NCBI GenBank assembly: GCA_009746045.1
Contig: RPFO01000229.1
Location: forward strand, 370,001 to 434,000
Direction: 5' to 3'
From: Mesostigma viride
Lineage: Eukaryota; Streptophyta; Mesostigmatophyceae; Mesostigmatales; Mesostigmataceae
Length of the DNA stretch: 64,000 nucleotides
Part shown: positions 51,201-63,200 of the stretch, piece after piece
Layout of the letters: each line of letters starts with the position of its first letter
How positions within the stretch are numbered: position 1 is the first letter of the stretch
Notes under the pieces: model-generated
What the model saw: the letters and a program-made list of their open reading frames with translations, nothing else
Database searches by the model: none
Told to the model about the DNA's origin: nothing
Translations under genes and position numbers: made by a program

Positions 51201-54200
51201 TACCAAACTATTTCACTATATTTTTGGGCTCCCCCCCCCCCAATGCCCTCCTTCCCCTGCCTAAATGTACTCTTAATCTTGATGTCTGATTCACCTTGTC
51301 ACGATTAACAGCTTGCCCCATGCATTGGTTGATGTGGTCTGCCTCACAGATGCAACCGCCCCCACCGTCACGCTGACCTCAGCGGCGGCCCCGGGCCCTA
51401 CCTCCATATCCCCCATCCTGGTCACGGCCACGTTCAGTGAGAGTGTCACGGGTTTTGGTGGCACCAGCGGGGGCTGGACCGTGGCCAACGCCAGCATAGG
51501 CAGCGTGACCGGGTCAGGGGCGGAGTATGTCATCCCCCTCACATCCACGGGGGGGAAGGTTAGCTTGACCATCCCGGCAGACACCGTGACGGATGCGGCG
51601 GGCAATGGCAACACCGTCTCCAATTCTTTTGCCATCACATTTGGTAAGTGCATCTGGCTCATGTCGGTTCTTTCTTCCCAAAAAGAACTATGCCTGTGGT
51701 TGGATTTTTCTTTCAGATTGGTTCCCAGCGTCACGGTCCTCTTGACAGCAGCTGCCCGATACAAACTTTCCACTATTGCTGCTATCTAGGCATGCATAGC
51801 CAGTATGTGACTATCTAGCCCAAAAATCTATCTCACGAGGCCATTGGGGGCTCATCATGGGCTCCTGTTGATTTTCTTCTACGGCTTTTTGGCAGGAGCA
51901 GCCGCTACCGTTGTGTTGATACTTGAGACTCCATAGCTTGTTCGCAATGGCCGCCACCCATCACTCCTATAATATGAGAGGTGGAATTATTCAACTCATG
52001 AGCAAGTGTTTCATTTGGCTGCCATGTATGCACCAACTGGGCTTATTTCTTTCTATGAAAGCAAGCCTGACATGCTGCTTTACCTTCTTCCGGCATTCCC
52101 TATGCTCATGGGCCTGTTATTACTGTTATTTGTCACACCCTATGCTCATGGGTCTGTTATTAATGTTATTTTGTTACACCCTATGCTCATGGGCCTGTTA
52201 TTAATGTTATTTGGTCACACCCTATGCTCATGGGTCTGTTATTAATGTTATATTGTTACGCCCTATGCTCATGGGCCGGTTATTAATGTTATTTTGTCAC
52301 GCCCTATGCTCATGGGCCTGTTATTAATCTTATTTGGTCACACCCTATGCTCATGGGCCTGTTATTAATGTTATTTGTCACACCCTATGCCCATGGGCCT
52401 GTTATTAATCTTATTTGGTCACACCCTATGCTCATGGGCCTGTTATTACTGTTATTTGTCACACGCTATGCTCATGGGTCTGTTATTAATGTTATTTTGT
52501 CACACCCTATGCTCATGGGCCTGTTATTAATGTTATTTTGTCACACCCTATGCTCATGGGCCTGTTATTAATGTTATTTGTCACACCCTATGCCCATGGG
52601 CCTGTTATTAATGTTATTTTGTTACACCCTATGCTCATGGGCCTGTTATTAATGTTATTTTGTCACACCCTATGCTCATGGGCCTGTTATTAATCTTATT
52701 TGGTCACACCCTATGCTCATGGGCCTGTTATTAATGTTATTTGGTCACACCCTATGCTCATGGGCCTGTTATTAATGTTATTTGTCACACCCTATGCCCA
52801 TGGGCCTGTTATTAATCTTATTTGGTCACACCCTATGCTGATTGATCTGTCCGCGTGCAACCCAACAAACTCCTCTGTCATGACCCTGTTAACCTATTCG
52901 CTAACCCAGATGGGTCGGGCCCTACCATCACCCTGACCTCCGAGGACGCGCCCGGCCCCACCGCGGTGTCGCCTATCACCGTCACGGCCACCGTGAGCGA
53001 GGCGGTGACGGGGTTCATCGAGTCTAAAAACAGCTGGACGGTCACTAACGCCACCGTCGGCGCAGTCATACTGATGGACGGCCAGTATGTGATCACGCTC
53101 ACACCCACGGGGGCGGATGTCAGTTTGAGGATCCCTGCAGGCACGGTGACGGACGCATCGGGCAACGGCAACACGGTGTCCAACACGATCACCATCATCT
53201 ACGGTATGGCATTTGATGATTCTTTGTGCACTCTGTTTCTTTGTTTGCTTGTTCTCAGAAACCTGTGCAAGCCAGCGCGGCCAGCTAGCCCTCACACGGC
53301 AGGGGGGAAATCATAATAGATTTGAAGGTTCAAGTGAGACGTGTTTAGAAATCGCTTTGAATCCGATATCTGAACGCCTGGAGCCGTTGTCTATCCAAGA
53401 TCTGTAGGTTGATTTCCATCATCTGAAATCTCTAAGTTGCTTGTCAGTATCTGAAATCTTCAAGCTGCTTGCCATCGTTTTCTCTGTTCGTTGTGATGTT
53501 GCGTTTGATTTGCTGTGATTGTTAGTGCCGTTCGCAGTGTTTAAATTCGCGTATATCTCTCATCAGTGTTGTGAGGTTCAATGAGGTTCAATCAGGGACC
53601 CTGCACGCCTTTCACGCACCGCAAGGTGTGTGCATGCTTGATAGTTGATGATGTCGAACGGGTTCACTTGGTGTCACGAGCTCCGTGCTGTTTTCACGTT
53701 AAGTAGTTTGTGTGATTTCCTAGTATTTCGGCTATGGAAAATGCGAGGTAATGCTTACGAGGCCGAAAGAGCTGTTGTGTAATCAATGTCTCTCTTGCAC
53801 ATGTTTGTAGTCCCTGTGGCACATAGCTTCGCTTGATTTTGCTCATGTAGTAAAACTTTAGTCCCCCTACCTCTCCATGAATGTGCCCACCTGCCCTGTG
53901 AAACAACCCACTAACCCACCCGATTACTTCACCCTCGAGCGCATTTTTATTTGTACATTATTCTCTAGTCCCAATTTCGGACACCCCCTCGGTTCCCCAG
54001 ACGCTGAGGAAAATAAACCTGTTGTCCTGCTTGGAACGGTGGTCACCTGTTGCAAATCTCTGGCAGACGGCACCGGACCCACCGTCGCGCTGACCTCAGC
54101 AGCGGCCCCTGGCCCTACCTCCATCTCCCCCATCCTGGTCACGGCCACGTTTAGTGAGAGCGTGACGGGTTTTGGTGGCACCAGCGGGAGCTGGACCGTG

Positions 54201-57200
54201 GCCAACGCCAGCATAGGCAGCGTGACCGGGTCAGGGGCGGAGTATGTCATCCCCCTCACACCCACGGGGGGAAGGGTTAGCTTGACCATCCCGGCAGACA
54301 CCGTGACAGACGCGGTGGGAAATGGAAACACGGTGTCTAACGCGCTGTCCATTGAGTATGGTGAGTGCAGCCTGTTTCGCAAGCCTATACTAACTCCGAT
54401 TGTGGTCAGCCACGAAGCAGGGATCAAACTAGCAGCATACACACACTGAATAGGCATTGTTTATCTAACCGCATGCATTGTTTCAGCATTGAATCCAACC
54501 TGGCGCAAACCTGAAATTGACCACACCGGCCCATTTACCGCACCGGCCAAGTGTTTGTTTTCCCGCAAGTTTCAGTGTTCAGTGGCTGCTGACTCACCAA
54601 CTTTGTTTCTGATTTAGGGTCTATCTATCAAATCTGTTTTAAGACGCTGTGGTTCCCTGGGCATCGGAATCATGCGCTGTGAAATGTATATGCTTGCCTG
54701 CAGTCTCTTCGCCACAACACTAATGCTAAGGAACAACCTGATTACCCCGCTGCTAGTCAACCGTTGACCTTGTTGTTTTGTGGATAATCGCTACCTGTGG
54801 ATCCATAAACTTCCCCTCGGCGCCCACAATCACCACCGCATTCCTGCGTGCGCTCATTCTCACAACCAACAAATTGACATCTACCTATGTAATGTGCTTT
54901 ACCTCCAAGTCTTGACCTAGAGCCGCATGGCTGTGTGCACGGTGCCAGCATATACACTAAGCTCTATAGATGTCTTGTTTGTTTCCACTCACCGGCCGCC
55001 TTCCCCCCCTCATCTCCATGCAGTGCCCCCGGACGCCGAGCCCCCCACGGTGACGCTATCCACCAACGCCACCAGCCCGACCCAAGCCATCCCCATCTTC
55101 GTGACGGCCACCTTCAGCGAGTCTGTGTCTGGGTTTTCCAGTGCGTCAGTCGCCGTGGGGGGAGGGACCGTCTCCCTGGTCACGGGATCTGGGGCGGTGT
55201 ACGTTGTGGAGATCCTGCCGGCCGCAACGGGTCAGGTTGTTGTGGCGGTCCCTTGCTGCAAGGTCACGGACGGCAGTGGAAACCAGAACACGGCAGCAGC
55301 CGCCAACGTCACCGTCAACTTTGGTGCGTGGCTGTAGGGTTTCGGCTTTTTTCCCCAAGCGTGGTCTTGCCCTTGTCCAGTTCTGCTTTGCTGTGGCCCG
55401 CCCGCTTTTTCCCAAGCGCATTGTTGTCCTTCTCCAGGCCTGCTTTGTTACAATTTGGCGGTGTGTATGTGCTTTCATGGTTTTGTCACAACGAGTGGGC
55501 ATGCCTCAGGATTGGCGATGCCAGATCAGCATCGAGCTGACAGCTTTGCAAAACACAGAGTCGCGGTCTGACTATGCAGTATTGGGGTTGTGGGTTAACC
55601 CTGGGTATGCCCAAAAACCCTCAGGCTCCGCTGCTCCGGGAGAGGCCTTAATATTCTCCCACACCGGCGCCTCTATATGTGTTCCAAGCCTATCTGTTGT
55701 GGGCTCTGGACCATGGGGCAGCCTTACTGCACTCGCTATGAGTCAGCCATGCTTTGCCCATGCAGAGAGCCACTCTCTGCTGAGACGCCATCATGCCCTT
55801 GCTATTGCTTAGCCATGATCATCTTCCACCCCATGTCCGCAACTTTGCATAGATGCTGGAAAACATGGTGGTGCAGGTGCACCTCAGTTGTGCACCCCGA
55901 GTAGGTGGCAGTTTACACCCACCACCTGCAGGTTGTCGCCTAGAATGTATTAAAAACCATACGCCCCTTCTCAGGGATATGTGTTGCTTATCCTCCCCAC
56001 GGAGGTATGTTCTTAATTAATTAAGGAATTAATTATGCAGTAGACAGGGAACCATGGATGGTAACAGCTTCTCAAGGCATTTTTTTAAAAAAGTATTAGG
56101 CATTCTAGGGGATAAAATTCACGACAAAGGGTTTGTTGTAGAAAAAGGGCTTACTGTAGAAAAGGATTACGGGCCGCGGTTGGCATCCATGACACTTCCT
56201 CTACAAATTATGCCACGTTTCAGGGGGGGGGTACAACTATCCGCTGCTTTCCTCGACGCTATACCACGAAACATCATGTTTGTCATGCACATGCACATGC
56301 CTTTTCTGTCAAGATGCAATGCTTGGCGTGATACCAGGCGCATCGTTTCTCTCAGGCTGGCATCGTCACCATTTGTGCCGGGGATGGCTCTCTATGAAGG
56401 TCACTATACCTAACTATGTGGTCACTAAACCGTGGCACACTGCAGTGGACGCGACGCCGCCAAGCGTCACGCTGACCTCGAGCCTGGCGGGCCGCACCAA
56501 CGTGTCGCCGCTGCCGATCACGGTGACGTTCAGCGAGCCGGTCACCGGTCTCACCCAGGACGAGTTTCTAGTGACCAACGGCCTGGTGGCGTCATTAACG
56601 GGGAGCGGCAGCGTGTACACGGTCAACGTCACCCCCCTCGAGGACGGCGAGGTGGCGGTTTCTCTCCTGGAGGGCGCCGCATTTGATGCCTCGAGCAACG
56701 GCAACGCGGCGGTGGATTTCTCAATCATCTACGGTGAGCGGGAGGAGAGGTGACCAATGGTGGCGTGGGTCGTGTGGAGTGCTTACGAGGCCATTGATGA
56801 GTCACTTCCTCACACACATTGTTCACTTATTCACACACGATGTTCACTTATTCACACACGATGTTCACTTATTCACACACGATGTTCACTTATTCACACA
56901 CGATGTTCACTTATTCACACACGATGTTCACTTATTCACACACGATGTTCACTTATTCACACACGATGTTCACTTATTCACACACGATGTTCACTTATTC
57001 ACACACGATGTTCACTTATTCACACACGATGTTCACTTATTCACACACGATGTTCACTTATTCACACACGATGTTCACAGCGCCTTCGGGACTTTATCCC
57101 TGGGGAGCCTGGAGACTGACTATGACCCGGTCATGGTGGAGGGGCGGCTCATCGAACGTTCCTGGGTCATGATAGAAGCGAAGGGAAGAGTTGCTCCGGA

Positions 57201-60200
57201 GAAATATGAGGAATCGTTTGGCCTACTTGGAGGGAGCCTTGGGGGGTGGGGAGGGGCAGAGTGGGGGGGCTTAGGTAGCGAATTCTTTGGTTTGGTAAGG
57301 TGACTCTTACCTGCATCAAAAGCTCAGGCAAGTTTAGGCGCTGCAGCTCATTGACTGGATCTAGCATAGATACATGGGACCCGTATAGCGACCTGTATGG
57401 TGACCTGTATAGTGACCTGTATGGTGACCTGAATGGTACGCTAATTTTCCTGAACCAAAGCTCTGCTACGACATCCTTGTCATGTCCAAATGTTGAGCTG
57501 TTATTCGTAGCATGTACGGCATGTATGCCGTCGCGATCTTTGGTGGTTTAGCAGCATGGTGTATTTGAGTCTGTGATTGGAGCATGTGGACATGCTTACC
57601 TTGTCAGGTATCTCACGCCCCACCCCATCCCTTGCCGTGCACTCCCTCTCTGCCCCACTACCACCAATCGAAAATGCACATGCGCACGGCGCTCACACAC
57701 ACACGTGCACATGCACATGCACATGCACATGCACATGCACATGCACATGCACATGCACATGCACATGCACATGCACATGCACATGCACATGCACATGCAC
57801 ATGCACATGCACATGCACATGCAAATGCAAATGCAAATGCAAATGCGCATGCACACTCACATGGACATGCACATGCACATGCACATGCACATGCACATGC
57901 ACATGCACATGCACATGCACATGCACATGCACATGCACATGCACATGCACATGCACATGCACATGCACATGCACATGCACATGCACACTCACATGCACAT
58001 GCACATGCACATGCACATGCACATGCACATGCACATGCACATGCACATGCACATGCACATGCACATGCACATGCGCATGCACATGCACATGCGCATGCAC
58101 ATGCACATGCACATGCACACCTCATCTCCCTTCCCTGCCCCATAACCACTTCCCTTCGCCCTCCCCCCTTTGCCTCAGACGGCACTCGCCCCGGCGTGGT
58201 CCTCTCCTACGTCGGAGCCAGCCCTGCCCGCGCCAGCCCTGTCCCCATCACTGCCACCTTCTCTGAAAGTGTTACCGGCGTGGCTGCCGCCCGTTTAGGC
58301 GTGGTGGGGGGCACCGCGACAGGTGTGACAGGTTCCGGGACCTCCTACATCTTCCAGGTGGCGCCCACGTCCTCGGGCAACCTGGTGCTGAGCATGCAGG
58401 CCGGGGCGGTGACGGACGCCACGGGCAACCCCAACCGCGCCAGCAACGTGCTCACGGTGGCCTACTGTACGTTTGGGTGGCCTATTCCTGCAGAACGGGG
58501 GGGTTAGCCGGCTGGCATAGAGTGTGGATCGTAATTACGCCACCGTCACACCACACGACGCCAGGAATGTGCTCAGGGTGGCCTACTGTACAAGTGCAAC
58601 GTACACTTAGCTAGTTAGCATCCTACGGCTTCGCAAGGCCATGCCCCCACTCCTTGGGGGGTGGATTATGAAAATGTTGTCCAGAAGTGGAGGTGCGATT
58701 CCTAGGGTGCGTTTTAGGGCACTATTCACGAATGCCATGCCCCCAAATAATTCGTTTCCTTTATCACGATTGTGGCCAAGCCTGTCTTTTCCTGACACCC
58801 CCCACTTCCAACTCCCCTGGTGCCCCTGGGGTCCTCATCCCAAGCTCCTGGCTCATCGACTTGCCATGCCCACCCCAACACAATATGCACACATCAACAC
58901 CCATGGCTGACCTTTCTTGTCTTTATTCTTGCACTTCAAACTTAGAGGGGCAACTACCTGACCCTTGTGCGGCGGCCCAGTGTGTGCCCTTACTCCTTCC
59001 CTCTGGTCTATTCCTTCCCTTACGTCTTTGCCTTCCCTTACATCTTTGCCTTCCCGTACGCCTTTGTCTTCCCTTACGCCTTTACCTTCCCTTACATCTT
59101 TGCCTTCCCTTACGCCTTTGTCTTCCCTTACATCTTTGCCTTCCCTTACGTCTGTGCCTCCCCTTACGTCTTTGCCTACCCTTACGTCTTTGCCTTCCCT
59201 TACGCCTTTGCCTTCCCTTACGCCTTTGCATTCCCTTACGCCTTTACCTTCCCCTACGCCTTTGCCTTCCCTTACGCCTTTGCATTCCCTTACATCTTTG
59301 CCTTCCCTTACGCCTTTGTCTTCCCTTACATCTTTGCCTTCCCTTACGTCTGTGCCTCCCCTTACGTCTTTGCCTAGCCTTAAATCTTTGCCTTCCCTTA
59401 CGGCTTTGCCTGCCCTTTAATCGTCTCGGACACACCCCAACGGACACATACCCAGTGGGGCCAGACTCAGACAGCACCCCCCCGACGGTGACGGTGTCCT
59501 CTGCGGCCGCCCCCGCGACGTCCCGGTCCCCTTTCACCGTCACCTTCACCTTTTCCGAGGAGGTCTCGGGGTTTGCGCTCGCGGACCTGCAAGTGACGCG
59601 CGGCACGCCCAGCGGGCTGACTGGCCCCGATCCGACCAACGGCGGCACGGGCGTGTTCTACACGGCGCTCATCACGCCCCTGGGTCAGGGCCAGGTCAGC
59701 GTGAGCGTGCCATCGGGCACGGTCACGGACTTGGTGGGGAACGGGAACACGCAGTCCAACACGCTCAGCGTGATCTACGGTGAGCACTGGTCGCCATAGT
59801 TCACTGTAGGGGTGGTCGCCATGGTTCATGATGTATGTGAGGGCTGGTCACCATGGTCCACAGTGTTGGTGAGGGCTGGACGTCATGGTCCCCACATTGC
59901 AGTTTCTTTATGCTATTGTCATGATGGTTAGCAGTAGTTGTAATTGCAAAAGTAGAGACAGTCATGGGGTCTGTACTAATAGCATCACAGCAGCATTAAT
60001 ACATTACATAAGCAGACTTGAAGATAACCTGCATCTTGGCTTAATATGATATCTACGTCACTGTTATCAGCTATTTTCTATGCGACGGGTGATAGATGCA
60101 GCACTGATATTTCTGTGCTAACCTGACCCCCAATTCTGCATCTCGTCAGCCACATCGTAAGGGGAATAAGCAGTATTAGGCTTGAAACTTTCCTGGTTCG

Positions 60201-63200
60201 GGCACCTTCCATCTCCTGCTATGTGCTTTCAGCACATGCTGCCCGTCGCTATGGCCTAGCGCCACCACAGTATTGCCCACTATCGCCCTCTTCCGTGACT
60301 AACCCTCTTTAAATGGACCGTGTTCATTAGCTTGGTAGTGCCATTCTGTCACCATCAGCAGTTTCAGTGATCTGCAGTTGCACAACCTCCTTCAGCATCA
60401 GGCCATTTGTAGCAAAGCCTTCAGCATCAGGCCATGTGTAGCAAAGCCTTCAGCATCAGGCTATGTGTAGCAAAGCCTTCAGCATCAGGCCATGTGTAGC
60501 AAAGCCTTCAGCATCAGGCCATGTGTAGCAAAGCCTTCAGCATCAGGCCATGTGTAGCAAAGCCTTCAGCATCAGGCCATGTGTAGCAAAGCCTTCAGCA
60601 TCAGGCCATGTGTAGCAAAGCCTTCAGCATCAGGCCATGTGTAGCAAGGCCTTAAGCATCAGGCCATGTGTAGCAAAGCCTTCAGCATCAGGCCATGTGT
60701 AGCAAAGCCTTCAGCATCAGGCCATGTGTAGCAAGGCCTGAAGCATCAGGCCATGTGTAGCAAAGCCTTCAGCATCAGGCCATGTGTAGCAAAGCCTTCA
60801 GCATCAGGCCATGTGTAGCAAAGCCTTCAGCATCAGGCCATGTGTAGCAAAGCCTTCAGCATCAGGCCATGTGTAGCAAAGCCTTCAGCATCAGGCCATG
60901 TGTAGCAAAGCCTTCAGCATCAGGCCATGTGTAGCAAAGGCCTTCAGCATCAGGCCATGTGTAGCAAAGCCTTCAGCATCAGGCCACGTGTAGCAAATGC
61001 CTTAAGCATCAGGCCATGTGTAGCAAAGCCTTCAGCATCAGGCCATGTGTAGCAAAGCCTTCAGCATCAGGCCATGTGTAGCAAAGCCTTCAGCATCAGG
61101 CCATGTGTAGCAAAGCCTTCAGCATCAGGCCATGTGTAGCAAAGCCTTCAGCATCAGGCCATGTGTAGCAAAGCCTTCAGCATCAGGCCATGTGTAGCAA
61201 AGGCCTTCAGCATCAGGCCATGTGTAGCAAAGGCCTTCAGCATCAGGCCATGTGTAGCAAAGGCCTTCAGCATCAGGCCATGTGTAGCAAAGGCCTTCAG
61301 CATCAGGCCATGTGTAGCAAAGCCTTCAGCATCAGGCCATGTGTAGCAAAGCCTTCAGCATCAGGCCATGTGTAGCAAAGCCTTCAGCATCAGGCCATGT
61401 GTAGCAAAGCCTTCAGCATCAGGCCATGTGTAGCAAAGCCTTCAGCATTAGGCCATGTGTAGCAAAGGCCTTCAGCATCAGGCCATGTGTAGCAAAGGCC
61501 TTCGGCATCAGGCCATGTGTAGCAAAGGCCTTCAGCATCAGGCCATGTGTAGCAAAGCCTTCAGCATCAGGCCATGTGTAGCAAAGCCTTCAGCATCAGG
61601 CCACGTGTAGCAAGGCCTTAAGCATCAGGCCATGTGTAGCAAAGCCTTCAGCATCAGGCCATGTGTAGCAAAGCCTTCAGCATCAGGCCATGTGTAGCAA
61701 AGGCCTTCAGCATCAGGCCATGTGTAGCAAGGCCTTCAGCATCAGGCCATGTGTAGCAAAGCCTTCAGCATCAGGCCATGTGTAGCAAGGCCTGAAGCAT
61801 CAGGCCATGTGTAGCAAAGCCTTCAGCATCAGGCCATGTGTAGCAAAGCCTTCAGCATCAGGCCATGTGTAGCAAAGCCTTCAGCATCAGGCCATGTGTA
61901 GCAAAGCCTTCAGCATCAGGCCATGTGTAGCAAAGCCTTCAGCATCAGGCCATGTGTAGCAAAGTAAACAGTGGCAGTTGCCATCACGGGTCCGTCACCA
62001 TCACAATCGTAAACAAAATGAGAATTTTGTGCCCCGCGAGTTTCTGCATAGGGGCATTTTATATCGAAGTAAAAGTGAACTCATCAAAATGTAGTAGAAC
62101 CTCACCATGTCGCGCCACACGTGGACCCACCCATCACCCCGCAGCCTCACCGACCGAGGACCCACCAACTGTCGAGCTCTCCACGTCCGCCCCCGCCGTG
62201 ATCAAGGGCCCCTTTGTGGTGACTGCCAGCTTCAGCACGCCCGTGGTGGCGTTCACGGCAGCCAGGGTCAACGTGACCAACGCCAGTATAAGGGACTTTG
62301 TGGCGGCGCCCTCGCTGATATCGTTCACGTTCACCATCAGCCCCAACGGGGACGGGCCTGTCACCGTGCTGGTGGGTACATTTGTTTTACGGGATAGTTG
62401 TGAACACTTTTTTCAGTGTATACTCTATCTAGAAGGTGGGTCACGGTTTGGGAAAGTAAGTGTGCGGGGCCTGGGCATCCGTTTGATTGGGGGGGGGGCT
62501 GTGTGGCCCTTTTTTTGGTGGGTGAACAGTGAGTGATGAGTTCCCCTACTGCACACGACATGCTTTAGGGTTATTAAATTCTCATTTTATTGAAATTTCT
62601 TGTATTATTGCTCATGTTATCGTTCATGTTATTGCTCATGTTCTTGTGTATACCACGTTGTTGCAATGTCCTATCTTCAACCTAGGTACACCTTATACCT
62701 GCCAGAACCAATAACCAGACGAATGCTCAATCAACAGTCCATTAAGGACCTTGAATCTGCCCGACAGGTCCCGTTTGCTCAAATTACTACACCCTCTCTC
62801 ACTGCATCCCAATTCTGGCTCTTTACTGCACGCTATCCCCACTCTCTGGCTCTTTTTTAAACAGTACTGCAAACTTGGTACTGCGAACTCGAACTGTGCT
62901 CTGTGCGACCGTATTGCAACAAATGCATCAACAAATGCATCACCAGGTCAGGGCGAATGCGGCCGAGTCCGCGGTCGGAGCCCTCCCCAACGTGGCCTCG
63001 GACCCCCTGACGGTGACATTCGACGGGACCGGCCCCTCCATCGTCCTCTCCTCGCTAGTCTCGTCGCCGACCACCCAGTCGCCCATTACAGTGACCGCTA
63101 CAGTGAGCGAGCCCGTGCTGGGTTTCAACGCGTCATCGCTGAACGTAATCGGGGGCAACGTGACCCGGTTCGCTGTGGGTGCCTCTCCGCTGGTGTATCT

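Noticed and set aside
57577-58507. ORF running from an ACATGC array into Ig exon i
   Set aside because: The array happens to stay open in the exon frame; a good CAG acceptor at 58178 and the phase rule mark the real exon start.
60390-61963. CRISPR-like regular 29-bp repeats
   Set aside because: Units follow each other with no unique spacers, in a eukaryotic intron; this is a minisatellite.
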